Positions 48,119 to 56,689 are shown, counted from the first letter of the stretch. The stretch is 64,000 nt of DNA from a bacterium (GCA_919901565.1 CAKKPE010000050.1:1-64000), one strand, 5' to 3'. Numbers and translations are program-made. Notes: a model not told the origin generated them from the letters alone.

Positions 48119-49045
48119 ATGGGCAATGATCGAGTCGAATGGATTACCGGTCTGATCGGGAATACCCCCATGGTCCGGATACAAAGACTGGTCGGGCCAT
48201 CTGATGCCGCTATCTGGGCCAAGCTCGAGTCCTTCAATCCCGGCGGCAGTGTCAAGGACAGGATCTGCCTGAGCATGATCGAGGCGGCGGAGCGGGAAGG
48301 GAAACTCAGACCCGGCGGGGTTATCGTCGAGCCGACCAGCGGCAATACGGGAATCGGCCTGGCTTTTGTTGCTGCGGTCAAGGGGTATCTGGCCATCTTT
48401 ACCATGCCGGAGACCATGAGCCTCGAACGGAAAAAACTCCTGCAGGCCTACGGCGCCGAGGTGGTACTTACGCCGGGAACAGAGGGGATGAGAGGGGCCA
48501 TACGCAAGGCCGAAGAGATGGTCGAGAAAAATCCCGGGTATTTCATGCCCCAGCAGTTCAGGAACCCCGCCAATCCCGAGGTGCACCGGAAAACCACAGC
48601 GCAGGAAATTCTCAGGCAGGCCGGTTCTGATTTCCATGCCTTTGTCGCGGGAGTGGGGACCGGGGGGACGGTCACCGGTGTGGGTGAGGTGCTGAAAGAT
48701 AAAAATCCGGGCATCAGGATCGTGGCCGTGGAACCCGTGGAATCTCCGGTCCTGTCCGGCGGAAAACCCGGTCCGCACAAGATCCAGGGTATCGGCGCCG
48801 GATTTGTTCCGGATGTCCTGAACATGGAGATCATCGATCAGGTTGTCCAGGTGAGCGGTGAAGATGCCGCAACCACGGCCCGGGCACTGGCTGCCAAGGA
48901 AGGGATCCTTTGCGGTATCTCATCGGGAGCGGCATGCTTCGCGGCCCTCGGAATCGCCAGGGAACTCGGGTCGGGAAAGACCGTTGTGGTGATCTTTCCG
49001 GATACCGGGGAGCGTTACCTGAGTACGGATCTGTATACAAAATAA
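48119..49045 (+). CDS. cysK: Cysteine synthase (O-acetylserine sulfhydrylase)
   Basis: PLP enzyme making cysteine from O-acetylserine and sulfide, 308 residues. PLP lysine in [10 protein letters not shown] (near residue 44), phosphate loop TSGNTGIGL, and the glycine-rich [12 protein letters not shown]. Ribosome site GGAGGAAC. A short dyad, TGGT and ACCA, in the 95-bp gap after the Rrf2 gene could be an operator. A truncated piece of the 126-bp repeat begins 5 bp after the stop. Confidence 0.94.
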   Translation: MGNDRVEWITGLIGNTPMVRIQRLVGPSDAAIWAKLESFNPGGSVKDRICLSMIEAAEREGKLRPGGVIVEPTSGNTGIGLAFVAAVKGYLAIFTMPETMSLERKKLLQAYGAEVVLTPGTEGMRGAIRKAEEMVEKNPGYFMPQQFRNPANPEVHRKTTAQEILRQAGSDFHAFVAGVGTGGTVTGVGEVLKDKNPGIRIVAVEPVESPVLSGGKPGPHKIQGIGAGFVPDVLNMEIIDQVVQVSGEDAATTARALAAKEGILCGISSGAACFAALGIARELGSGKTVVVIFPDTGERYLSTDLYTK

Positions 49046-49049
49046 AATT

Positions 49050-49062
49050 GACGGCTTCGTGG
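49050..49062 (+). repeat. Short end fragment of the 126-bp repeat (after cysK)
   Basis: TTGACGGCTTCGT matches the left terminus of the repeat, then gives way to a GGCCTTTTGGGG direct duplication. Weak evidence by itself, but it sits at a gene 3' end like the other copies. Confidence 0.4.
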
Positions 49063-49119
49063 GCCTTTTGGGGGCCTTTTGGGGTCAGACCTACAGTGCG
49101 ACCGGGCAAGGAGTTGAAT

Positions 49120-49548
49120 ATGTTATTTCATAAACTTGACAAGCATCGTGATAAAGGCCTTCTCATTTTAAGGGTCGGCATTGGTATAATGTTTATGTGT
49201 CATGGTTTTCCTAAACTGACAGCAGGGCCGGAAGTATGGACAAAGCTTGGTGGAGCATTATCAGCCATGGGTATAAACTTTGCTCCTACCTTTATGGGTT
49301 TTATGGCAGCTATCTCTGAATTTGGAGGTGGTTTATTGCTAGTGCTGGGGCTATTTACGCGCTCTGCGTGTTTCTTTTTGTTAAGCACAATGGTTGTAGC
49401 CGCGCAGATGCATTTAAAAAGTGGTGATCCATTTGTAAAGTATTCTCATGCTCTTGAGGCAGCTATCCTTTTTTTCAGTCTTCTATTTATTGGTCCGGGC
49501 AAAATTTCGTTAGATGAGAAATTAGCTAAAAATAAAGAAAAAACCTAA
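49120..49548 (+). CDS. DoxX-family membrane protein
   Basis: 142 residues from the ATG at 49120 with AAGGAG upstream; the frame is open into cysK but only this part is DoxX-like. Four hydrophobic segments, with LLILRVGIGIMFMCHGFPKL at the start and SEFGGGLLLVLGLFTR in the middle. Composition is visibly more AT-rich than cysK, hinting at separate ancestry. Family members are linked to thiosulfate or oxidative stress; the role here is unknown. Confidence 0.85.
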   Translation: MLFHKLDKHRDKGLLILRVGIGIMFMCHGFPKLTAGPEVWTKLGGALSAMGINFAPTFMGFMAAISEFGGGLLLVLGLFTRSACFFLLSTMVVAAQMHLKSGDPFVKYSHALEAAILFFSLLFIGPGKISLDEKLAKNKEKT

Positions 49549-49617
49549 CAAATCAATGGAGCGGACGCGTAAACGCGCCGCTCATTTTAATCATTATCCG
49601 AAGGAAGAAATATAATA

Positions 49618-49690
49618 GGATTTAGAAATCAGGATTTGTTTTTTCCCTTTCCTGTGATCCTCTCCGGACAGGTGTAGACGTTCATCCGAT
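49618..49690 (-). pseudogene. Duplicated 3' end of fdhD (direct repeat, left copy)
   Basis: Minus strand encodes RMNVYTCPERITGKGKNKS and a stop, matching the FdhD C-terminus RMNVYTCPERITGTGRKGRS at 50471-50530. DNA similarity runs through the stop into the following bases: 49618-49690 against 50460-50535, same orientation, roughly three quarters identical. The two copies flank the higBA module. Confidence 0.8.
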
Positions 49691-49730
49691 CTTTGTTAAA
49701 TTCTTTCTCCCCCGCAACCAGCATAATGGC

Positions 49731-49759
49731 TTGACAAAGGTTATCATATTTGCTAACAT
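49731..49759 (+). promoter_or_regulatory. Promoter of higBA module
   Basis: TTGACA (49731-49736) and TAACAT (49754-49759), spacer 17. GTTA and TAAC arms inside it may be part of an antitoxin operator. Confidence 0.65.
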
Positions 49760-49766
49760 GGAGAAC

Positions 49767-50098
49767 ATGAAATATACCATCCCATCGAGTATTTTCATGC
49801 CCGCGTTAAAAAAGAGATCGAAAGCCGGCCCGATGGTATATTGGCAGATTATGCGCTGTTGGTGGAACTCCTGATGGAGTTCGGGCCGAATCTGCGGATG
49901 CCGCATTCACGTGCCATGGGCGAGGGCCTCTTTGAGTTAAGGCCGCGTGGTAGTGAAGGCATTGGTCGTGCGTTATATTGCTTCGTTGTGGGTAAACGCA
50001 TCGTGATACTGCACGCTTTTGTAAAAAAAACTCAGGAAACTCCGGAGAAAGAATTACGTCTTGCCAGGAAAAGAATGAAGGAGGTACGAGATGGCTGA
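49767..50098 (+). pseudogene. higB: HigB/Gp49-type toxin, frameshifted near the N-terminus
   Basis: The natural start, ATG 49767 with GGAGAAC, reads MKYTIPSS and stops after 34 codons. The toxin sequence is in another frame: EYFHARVKKEIESRPDG, ILADYALLVELLMEFGPNL, AMGEGLFELRPRG and FVVGKRIVILHAFVKKTQ, ending at 50098. The break lies at about 49779-49785, where the sequence ACCATCCCATCGAG looks to have two extra bases or one missing. The downstream frame lacks a usable early start. Toxin is therefore probably inactive unless this is a sequencing error. Confidence 0.75.
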
Positions 50099-50450
50099 TG
50101 TAAAATATAAACCCGTTCCCCATGACCATGAGGCGTTCCTCAAAAAGGCCTCGAAACGGAAAGAGTTCGGGAAAGCATATGATGATCTCGAAGAAGAATA
50201 TCGGCTTACGCGAGAGATGCTTGCCGCTCGTTCTAAGTTTGGTCTCACTCAGGAAGCTGTTGCAGAACTGATGGGGACGACAAAAAGCGCGGTATCTCGC
50301 TTGGAAGCCGCCGGCAAGCATGCCCCGTCTCTGACCACGCTCAAGAAGTATGCAAGGGCGGTCGGTTGTCGCTTGGAGATCAAGCTCGTTCCCAACGCTC
50401 GCTTAACCAGGCGCTCAATACGGGCCGCGAAAAAGCAGGCGGCAGGTTAG
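50091..50450 (+). CDS. higA: HigA-type antitoxin, XRE family
   Basis: 119 residues, ATG overlapping the toxin stop by 8 bases, ribosome site GAAGGAGGTACG. The HTH lies at about 45-80 (LTQEAVAELMGTTKSAVSRL). Basic C-terminus RRSIRAAKKQ. Partner of the adjacent Gp49-like toxin; intact although the toxin is frameshifted. Confidence 0.87.
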   Translation: MADVKYKPVPHDHEAFLKKASKRKEFGKAYDDLEEEYRLTREMLAARSKFGLTQEAVAELMGTTKSAVSRLEAAGKHAPSLTTLKKYARAVGCRLEIKLVPNARLTRRSIRAAKKQAAG

Positions 50451-50470
50451 CTTTGCATAGGATTTAGAAA

Positions 50471-51289
50471 TTAGGATCTGCCTTTTCTCCCCGTTCCCGT
50501 AATTCTCTCCGGGCAGGTATAGACGTTCATACGGCTTCCCCGGGCAAATCCGATCAGGGTGATGTTCATGGCCTCTGCAATCCGGATCACCTGGTCGGTG
50601 GCCGCGGCCCGGGTGGCGAGGATGGGAAATCCGCTGCGGCCCACCTTCATGATGATCTCCGAAGAAATCCTTCCGCTCGCAAGGACCGCCTTATCCCCGG
50701 TCGGGATCCGGTTGAGAAAACAGAACCCCAGGACCTTGTCCACGGCGTTATGCCGTCCCAGGTCTTCTGCAAAGGCCAGAAGGGATCGGCCGTCGGTCAC
50801 GGCTGCGCTATGGGTCCCTCCGGTCTTGAGATAGGTTGAGGAAAGATGATGCAGCTCGTGCATCCGTTCGATGATCTCAACCGGGGAAAGTGCCATACTT
50901 CCGGAGACCCGGGGTTGGCTGAGGGTATCCATGACATCGCATAGAATGGTCCCCCGTCCGCAGCCTGAAGTCAACGTGATCTTTTTGATCCGGTCTTCGA
51001 AGTTGATTTCAATGCCGGTCAACTCCACGGAGATCAGGTCCTCTTTTTCTCTCAGATCCATGGACACGATCTGTTCCGGGGATTGGATAATCCCCTCGGA
51101 GAGAAGGAACCCCGCTGCCAGTTCCTTTCTCTGGACCGGCGTGCAAAGGAGCGTTATAAAATCCCTTCCGTTGATCTCCAGGTGCAGGGGGCGCTCCAGG
51201 GTGACCTGGTCGTTCAGCTCGCTCCAGGAGCCCTTGTCATAGCGCATGATCCTGCGTTCCGTGTAAAGTGCCGCTGTCTTATCCTGCAT
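50471..51289 (-). CDS. fdhD: Formate dehydrogenase accessory sulfurtransferase FdhD
   Basis: 272 residues from the ATG at 51287-51289. Transfers sulfur from IscS to the molybdenum/tungsten cofactor of formate dehydrogenase. Conserved TSGCGRG carries the loop cysteine; other motifs are TGGTHSAAV, FAEDLGRHNAVDKV and ASGRISSEI. A second cysteine two residues after the first, as in E. coli, is absent. Follows the LysR gene by 44 bp. Its 3' end is duplicated at 49618. Confidence 0.93.
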   Translation of the reverse strand: MQDKTAALYTERRIMRYDKGSWSELNDQVTLERPLHLEINGRDFITLLCTPVQRKELAAGFLLSEGIIQSPEQIVSMDLREKEDLISVELTGIEINFEDRIKKITLTSGCGRGTILCDVMDTLSQPRVSGSMALSPVEIIERMHELHHLSSTYLKTGGTHSAAVTDGRSLLAFAEDLGRHNAVDKVLGFCFLNRIPTGDKAVLASGRISSEIIMKVGRSGFPILATRAAATDQVIRIAEAMNITLIGFARGSRMNVYTCPERITGTGRKGRS

Positions 51290-51333
51290 GGGCCTGCCTT
51301 TATCATGTGCGGGGAGTGGGGCTCTCCAGTATG

Positions 51334-52239
51334 TCAAAGCCCCTGCGTCATAGGGTATTTTTTCAGAAGTTCTATAAACTTTTCCGCAGGTTGGGTGTGG
51401 AAGGACTTTTTGTGGTAAACGAGACTGAAATCACGTTTGAAACGTATGTCTTTGAAGGAAAGGGCCTTGAGCACCTTGAACCGCACTTCTTTCTGCACGG
51501 CCCATCCCGATAAGATGGAGACACCCAAACTGTTTTCCACCGCCGTCTTGATCGCTTCCGTGCTCCCCAGGTACATGACGATGTTCAGCTGATCCGTATA
51601 GATCCCTGCCTTTTCCAGGGTGCTTTCAACCACCTGCCGGGTCCCTGACCCTTCTTCACGCATGATGAACGGCTGGTCCTGAATCTCGTGGATGGAGATG
51701 TCTTCGCGGTCCGCCCATGGATGCGTGCTGCTGACGATCAGGAGGAGTTCGTCCGAGTCCATCTTTTCCACATCGAGGCGCTGGTCCCTGACCTCGCCTT
51801 CCACCAGGCCGAGGTCAATCCTTGCCTTGAGAAGGCTGTCAATGATATTCTGGGTATTGCCTCTCTCGAAATCGATCAAAATGTCCGGGTAACTCTTTTT
51901 GAAATCCACAATGATATTGGGAAGGTAGTAGGTGGCCAGGGTGGTGCTCGCCCCGATCAGGAGCTTTCCTTTGACCATACCGGTGGCCTCGTTGATCTCT
52001 TTTTCAATCGCGGCGTAGGAGGAGAGGATCTTCTTGGCATGTTTGTAGATGATCTCCCCGGTCTTGGTCAAGGAAACCGATTTGTTGCTCCGGGTAAAGA
52101 GTTTGGTCCCCAGTTGTTCCTCCATGGAACGGATCTGCAGGCTGATGGCGGGCTGCGTCAGGTACATGGCCTTGGATGCCTTGGAGAAACTCTTGGTTTC
52201 GGCTACGGAACAGAATACTTTGAGTTTATGATCATCCAT
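51334..52239 (-). CDS. LysR-family transcriptional regulator
   Basis: 301 residues. N-terminal winged HTH (FCSVAETKSFSKASKAMYLT, QPAISLQIRSMEEQLGTKLF), then a periplasmic-binding-like effector domain with VKGKLLIGASTTLATYYLP. Resembles CysB/CysL-type members that sense sulfur or small anions. Cotranscribed with fdhD, so regulation of formate or sulfur metabolism is a reasonable guess only. Confidence 0.9.
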   Translation of the reverse strand: MDDHKLKVFCSVAETKSFSKASKAMYLTQPAISLQIRSMEEQLGTKLFTRSNKSVSLTKTGEIIYKHAKKILSSYAAIEKEINEATGMVKGKLLIGASTTLATYYLPNIIVDFKKSYPDILIDFERGNTQNIIDSLLKARIDLGLVEGEVRDQRLDVEKMDSDELLLIVSSTHPWADREDISIHEIQDQPFIMREEGSGTRQVVESTLEKAGIYTDQLNIVMYLGSTEAIKTAVENSLGVSILSGWAVQKEVRFKVLKALSFKDIRFKRDFSLVYHKKSFHTQPAEKFIELLKKYPMTQGL

Positions 52240-52538
52240 GGAACACCCTATTAGTTTTTCTTAAAAGGCTATAAGGATTTTTAATAATATAGCACAGGTT
52301 GCCAAGGTGGTCAACTATTAACAAAACTTATTGAGAAAGGTTTTAAGGGCGGCTATCCGCCGGGTTTTTAAAATATTTCTGTAATTTTTCTGTTTTTTCC
52401 GCGACTTCTTGCCCTGAAATGTTACTAACCATATAGCAGATCGCAGTTTGATCTATATTATAAAAACAGAGGCTGAATTCCGGTTCCGGGTTGGCCGGGG
52501 CAGGATTCTCATTATACATTGATAGAGGAGGTTGTAAA

Positions 52539-53156
52539 ATGTTTACACCGAAGATTTTAAAATTATGGACCGCACTTTTGTTGATTTTAGGGCTGACCGC
52601 AACTTCCCAGGCCGCCCTCATTGACCGAGGGAGTGGGCTGATTTATGATACCGACTTCGACATAACCTGGCTGCAGGACGCCAACTATGCCAAGACCTCA
52701 GGCTATGATGCGGATGGAGCGATGAACTGGTCTGGCGCCATGACTTGGGCCGATGGCCTGGTATATGGGGGGTATAATGACTGGCGGCTTCCCACGTCCC
52801 TGAATCAGAATGGCTCCGGCCCTTGTGGTCCAGGCTACGACTGCACGGGGAGTGAGATGGGGCATCTGTATTATACAGAGCTGGGAAACCCGGCGGGCGG
52901 ACCGTTAACCAACACCGGCCCCTTTACCAACCTGCAGCCCTACTACTGGTCGGGTACGGATTTCAGTTCTGGCTACGCGTGGGCCTTCTATTTAAGTGGC
53001 GGCTTACAGACCGGCGGCCCCAAGGGCGACGGCTTCTACGCCTGGGCTGTTCGTCCCGGCGATTCAGCAGCCGTCCCGGAGCCAGGCACATTACTTCTCC
53101 TCGGATCCGGGCTGGCCGGCATGGCGGCATGGAGAAAGAGGACCGGCAAACGCTGA
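52539..53156 (+). CDS. DUF1566/Lcl-domain protein with PEP-CTERM signal
   Basis: 205 residues from the ATG at 52539, ribosome site GAGGAGGTTG. Signal peptide ending LTATSQA, a DUF1566-like body (YDTDFDITWLQDANYAKTSG, GGYNDWRLPTSLN, YYWSGTDFSSGYAWAFYL) and a C-terminal sorting signal VPEPGTLLLLGSGLAGMAA with basic end WRKRTGKR. Exported and exosortase-processed by prediction. The second PEP-CTERM protein of the window. Confidence 0.85.
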   Translation: MFTPKILKLWTALLLILGLTATSQAALIDRGSGLIYDTDFDITWLQDANYAKTSGYDADGAMNWSGAMTWADGLVYGGYNDWRLPTSLNQNGSGPCGPGYDCTGSEMGHLYYTELGNPAGGPLTNTGPFTNLQPYYWSGTDFSSGYAWAFYLSGGLQTGGPKGDGFYAWAVRPGDSAAVPEPGTLLLLGSGLAGMAAWRKRTGKR

Positions 53157-53163
53157 TGATTTT

Positions 53164-54206
53164 GTAGAAGCGCCGGCCTCGGCAAAACTATCCTCGCACC
53201 TGGAAGGTGCTCCTACAATGGGATTCGGCAATCGCACCTGGAAGGTGCTCCTACGGGGGAATCTGTCCGGTAGCACCTTTGGAATTGCACGGCCCCACCC
53301 ATCGTAGGAGCGCCATCCCTGGCGCGACTATACCTCATACATACAATGCCAAAACGGATAATTCCTGAAGTCTTCGACCAATCCCTTTCGAACCGGATTC
53401 TCCAGACAATACCTCACGGTTTGCATTAACGCCTTTTCGTTCCTGATGCCATGCTCATAATACTGTCTATCCCAGACCGAACCTTTACGATTCAATGCCT
53501 TGTTTATTTCATTGGCAGTAAAGCTCTTCAAAGAATGCATGACCTTTGATAAGGCGTCATCCTCGCACCTGGAAGGTGCTCCTACAATGGGATCCGGAAA
53601 ATCGCACCTGGAAGGTGCTCCTACGGGGGAATCTGTCTGGCCGAACCTTGGGAGTTGCACGGCCCTACCCATCGTAGGAGCGCCATCCCTGGCGCGACCA
53701 TCATCACATCTGAAAGGTACTCCTACGGGGGATTGTATAGGATTGGTTTGTGCGGGACGGGCATCTTGCTGCGATTGGTTTGCCTTCAACTCAGCAACGA
53801 AGTGGAGATGGTCCGGCATTACCACGGCGGCAATCAGGGTAATACGATCACGGTCGTTCAGCCATTGAAGAGCATCAAGCACAATCATGGCAGCCGCTCT
53901 GTGCAAAAAAATCTTTTCGCGGTTTTTTGTATTGGTTGTGATGAAGTAATAAAACCCGGTTTCAACATATCGTTCCTGCCTCAAGTTTTTTTGATGTGGT
54001 TTATTATTCAGCATGTTTTGCCTCAAGGATGTCCGTATGCAATCGCACCTGGAAGGTGCTCCTACGGGGGAATCTGTCCGGTAGCACCTTTGGAATTGCA
54101 CGGCCCCACCCATCGTAGGAGCGCCATCCCTGGCGCGACCATTATCGCACCTGGAAGGTGCTCCTACCTTGTAATTCGTGCTCTCGCACCTGGAAGGTGC
54201 TCCTAC
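53164..54206. repeat. REP/BIME palindromic repeat cluster around and inside a transposase gene
   Basis: Eight copies of a 23-base unit, TCGCACCTGGAAGGTGCTCC then TAC, start at 53194, 53232, 53563, 53602, 53704 (divergent), 54043, 54145 and 54184. Inverted-type units, GTAGGAGCGCCATCCCTGGC then GCGA, start at 53304, 53674 and 54115, with a degenerate one at 53164. Each contains a short hairpin (GCACC/GGTGC or GCGCCA/TGGCGC). A composite of about 98 bp recurs at 53231, 53601 and 54042. Confidence 0.92.
53328..54014 (-). CDS. REP-associated tyrosine transposase (RayT/TnpA-REP) with in-frame REP insertion
   Basis: 228 residues from the ATG at 54014 (GAGG six bases upstream). N-terminal part FYYFITTNTKNREKIFLH and the HUH motif VMPDHLHFV; after about 65 residues the C-terminal part resumes with SKVMHSLKSFTANEINKAL, NRKGSVWDRQYYEHGIRNE (catalytic Tyr) and CLENPVRKGLVEDF. 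Between them, 53556-53740 consists of REP units, translated as repeats of SPVGAPSRCD. The frame stays open, so the enzyme may still work. Single-strand transposase that acts on REP sequences in related bacteria. Confidence 0.85.
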   Translation of the reverse strand: MLNNKPHQKNLRQERYVETGFYYFITTNTKNREKIFLHRAAAMIVLDALQWLNDRDRITLIAAVVMPDHLHFVAELKANQSQQDARPAQTNPIQSPVGVPFRCDDGRARDGAPTMGRAVQLPRFGQTDSPVGAPSRCDFPDPIVGAPSRCEDDALSKVMHSLKSFTANEINKALNRKGSVWDRQYYEHGIRNEKALMQTVRYCLENPVRKGLVEDFRNYPFWHCMYEV

Positions 54207-54333
54207 AGGGGGTGAATCTTAATGCCTATACCTGGATGTTTCAAGCCATAAATTTAAGCAGAAATTAACAAAACCTATAACATCTTCCCATGCATCCGTC
54301 AGGATAGGGGCCGCCTTTAAAGAACCTGCGGCA
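54015..54333. other. REP-containing intergenic region upstream of the transposase gene
   Basis: 319 bp between the start of the transposase gene and the 3' end of tatC. It carries three forward and one inverted REP units (54043-54206) and then unremarkable sequence to 54333. No gene. Confidence 0.7.
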
Positions 54334-55086
54334 TTATGCCTGATGATCGAGTGCAGCGGTCTCGGCGGGAGGGGCTTTTTTCCCGAAGATCCGGGTCAGG
54401 TAGATGCTGAGCTCGTACATGATCACGAGAGGGCTGGCCATACAGGTCTGGGTCACCGGGTCAGGGGGGGTGAGGATTGCTGCGACGATGAAGATGATGA
54501 CGATGGCGTATCTTCTTTTTTCTGCGAGCCCCTTGGATGTGACCAGACCGATTCTGCCCAGGACCACCATGATCAGGGGAAGCTGAAACACAAGTCCGAA
54601 AACCAGGGTCATTGAGATGTAGAAACTGATATAGCTTGCAATATTGATGTTGGACTGGAGAGAGGGATCAAAGCTGAGAAAGAACTCGGTTCCATAGGGG
54701 AGGATGACAAAGTAGCACAGGGCTGCGCCGAGCAGAAAAAAGATGCTCCCCATGGTAATGAACGGCATGACATATTTTCTTTCTTTTTCCAGGAGCCCGG
54801 GCGCCACAAACATCCACATCTGGTAGAGGATGACCGGGATTGAGAAGAAGAGGCCGGCGTAGACCGAGACCTTGATATGGACAAGGAACGGTTCCATGAG
54901 CGAGAAATACCTGAGAGGCTCGCCTTTCATGGATTTCCTGATGGGCGCCTGTATGAATTCCAGGATCTGGAACCGGAAGATGTAGCATAGGATCGAGGCC
55001 GCCACGATGCAGAGGGTGATCTTAATCAGCCTGGAACGGAGTTCCTCCAGATGTCCGGTAAGCGGCATTTTTTTATCTTCAAGCAT
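54334..55086 (-). CDS. tatC: Sec-independent protein translocase TatC
   Basis: 250 residues, six predicted membrane helices. Conserved cytoplasmic N-terminus LTGHLEELRSRLIK and the periplasmic loop FVAPGLLEKERKYVMPF; later LPLIMVVLGRIGLV and TPPDPVTQ. Recognises twin-arginine signals of folded, cofactor-bearing enzymes. 43 bp downstream of selA, so probably cotranscribed with it; tatA is divergent at 56.7 kb. Confidence 0.95.
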   Translation of the reverse strand: MLEDKKMPLTGHLEELRSRLIKITLCIVAASILCYIFRFQILEFIQAPIRKSMKGEPLRYFSLMEPFLVHIKVSVYAGLFFSIPVILYQMWMFVAPGLLEKERKYVMPFITMGSIFFLLGAALCYFVILPYGTEFFLSFDPSLQSNINIASYISFYISMTLVFGLVFQLPLIMVVLGRIGLVTSKGLAEKRRYAIVIIFIVAAILTPPDPVTQTCMASPLVIMYELSIYLTRIFGKKAPPAETAALDHQA

Positions 55087-55129
55087 GGCTTAGACCCAAA
55101 AAACCTTATATAAACTTAAAAGGGTTCAA

Positions 55130-56542
55130 CTAAGTTCTAAAGCCCATGGCCTGTTCTGCAGCGAGGGCGATCTCTTCCAAATCATGATCATAGATAGTCC
55201 TTGCATCCAGGATGAACCGGTCTTTGCTGATTCTTCCGATGACCGGCGGGTCTGCGGAACGGAAGCATCTCTCCAGGGTGTTTACCGGGATCTTTGCAGA
55301 GTAGAGGGAGACCACCCATGTGGGCAGCGGGGTTTCCGGCAAGGCGCCGCCGCCGACCTGGGAGAGGTCCTGCTCCACCTCGACAACAAGGGCCTCTCCA
55401 ATCCTTGAGCGGATCATCTCCGATAATTTTTCGGCCCTCAATTTCAGTTCGGCGGATGACAGGGTCAGCATTCTCAGAGCGGGTATTCGTTTCAGCGCCT
55501 GCTCGGGGTCCATCCATTCCCGCAGGGTTATTTCCAGGGCAGCCAGGGTCATTTTATCTACCCGGAGTGCCCGGGTGAGCGGGTTCTTTTTGATTCTGTC
55601 GAGGATCGTCTTCTTGCCGACCAGGATACCGGCCTGAGGCCCGCCCAAAAGTTTATCCCCGCTGAAGGTGACCAGATCCACGCCTTCTTCAATGGCCTCC
55701 TGTACCGTGGGTTCTTTGCGGAGACCGTACGTAGAGAGATCAATCAGGTTCCCGCTCCCCAGATCCTCCACGAGCGGAAGATCCGACTCCCGGGCGATCT
55801 GCACGAGTTCTTTTCGTGAAACCTCCAGCACAAAACCTTTCATCTCGAAATTGCTCAGATGGACCCTGAGCAGGCAGGCGGTTTGCGGAGTCACGGCGTT
55901 CCGATAGTCCCTGGGGTGGGTCTTGTTTGTGGTCCCCACCTCGATCAGGGTGCACCCGGATTTTTTGATCACGTCCGGGATACGGAAGGAGCCCCCGATC
56001 TCCACGAGCTGACCCCTGGAAACGATGACCTCTTTGTCCTCGGCCAGGGTGTTCAGTGCAAGGAGCACGGCGCCGGCATTGTTGTTGACGACCAGGGCCG
56101 ACTCACTGCCGGAGAGACGGCAGAGGATCTCTTCCACATGGCTGTAGCGGGAACCGCGGTTGCCTGTAACGAGATCGTACTCCAGATTGGAATAGCGGGA
56201 CGATACTTCCGTTACATGTGACATGGTTTCCCGGGACAGGACCGAGCGGCCGAGATTGGTATGGATGACCACACCAGTTGCGTTGATCACAGGCCGGAGA
56301 TGGTTGCGGCCAAGGGCCTTTACAGACTCCAGGACGAGCGGAATGATCCTATCCAAACCGGTCTCCTCGTCGGATATCGGGACGCCGGATAGGATTTTCT
56401 CACGGATCTGGTCGAGGGCAGTCCGTATGGCATCCAGGACCAGCCATCTCGGCGTCTCCTTGAGCGCCTGCTGAATGTCCGGGGCATTCAAGACGGTTTC
56501 CACGGCCGGCAGATTCCTCAGTTTTTTGTTCCCTTGATTCAT
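55130..56542 (-). CDS. selA: L-seryl-tRNA(Sec) selenium transferase
   Basis: 470 residues from the ATG at 56540-56542 (GGAGCTGAAG). PLP enzyme converting Ser-tRNA(Sec) to Sec-tRNA(Sec). Hallmarks: NATGVVIHTNLGRSVLS, NNNAGAVLLALN and the PLP lysine in TFSGDKLLGGPQAG. Its presence implies the organism inserts selenocysteine; selB, selC and selD are not in the window. Confidence 0.95.
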   Translation of the reverse strand: MNQGNKKLRNLPAVETVLNAPDIQQALKETPRWLVLDAIRTALDQIREKILSGVPISDEETGLDRIIPLVLESVKALGRNHLRPVINATGVVIHTNLGRSVLSRETMSHVTEVSSRYSNLEYDLVTGNRGSRYSHVEEILCRLSGSESALVVNNNAGAVLLALNTLAEDKEVIVSRGQLVEIGGSFRIPDVIKKSGCTLIEVGTTNKTHPRDYRNAVTPQTACLLRVHLSNFEMKGFVLEVSRKELVQIARESDLPLVEDLGSGNLIDLSTYGLRKEPTVQEAIEEGVDLVTFSGDKLLGGPQAGILVGKKTILDRIKKNPLTRALRVDKMTLAALEITLREWMDPEQALKRIPALRMLTLSSAELKLRAEKLSEMIRSRIGEALVVEVEQDLSQVGGGALPETPLPTWVVSLYSAKIPVNTLERCFRSADPPVIGRISKDRFILDARTIYDHDLEEIALAAEQAMGFRT

Positions 56543-56618
56543 CTTCAGCTCCCTGTCTGATCCCCGGTGCGATCTCAATGACTTCTAACGGTTTCCAACC
56601 GGCTGTTCAGATCGCTGT

Positions 56619-56648
56619 AAAATACCCTATCCCTCTTGTTCAAGTCAA
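56619..56648 (-). promoter_or_regulatory. Candidate promoter for selA-tatC
   Basis: Minus strand TTGACT (56648-56643) and TATTTT (56624-56619), spacer 18 bp, 77 bp before selA. Confidence 0.5.
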
Positions 56649-56660
56649 GATGGTTTCACC

Positions 56661-56689
56661 TTGACAAATTTTCAATGAGCGCATAATAT
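56661..56689 (+). promoter_or_regulatory. Promoter for tatA
   Basis: TTGACA (56661-56666) and TAATAT (56684-56689), spacer exactly 17, 40 bp before the tatA start. Near-consensus, back to back with the selA promoter. Confidence 0.8.

Noticed and set aside
49682-49906. 74-codon minus-strand frame over the higB region
   Set aside because: Opposite to the toxin remnant and lacking features; the fdhD-like peptide is in a different frame.
54041-54113. Longer N-terminus for the REP transposase
   Set aside because: The extension reads through a REP unit and the promoter region; the ATG at 54014 has a proper ribosome site.
53190-54210. CRISPR-like array of 23-base repeats
   Set aside because: Repeats occur in both orientations, spacing is irregular, spacers are themselves repeated, and units are internally palindromic; this is a REP/BIME cluster around a RayT gene.
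53655-54215. 186-codon plus-strand frame across the REP cluster
   Set aside because: Made of REP units read on the other strand and antisense to the transposase; no ribosome site.
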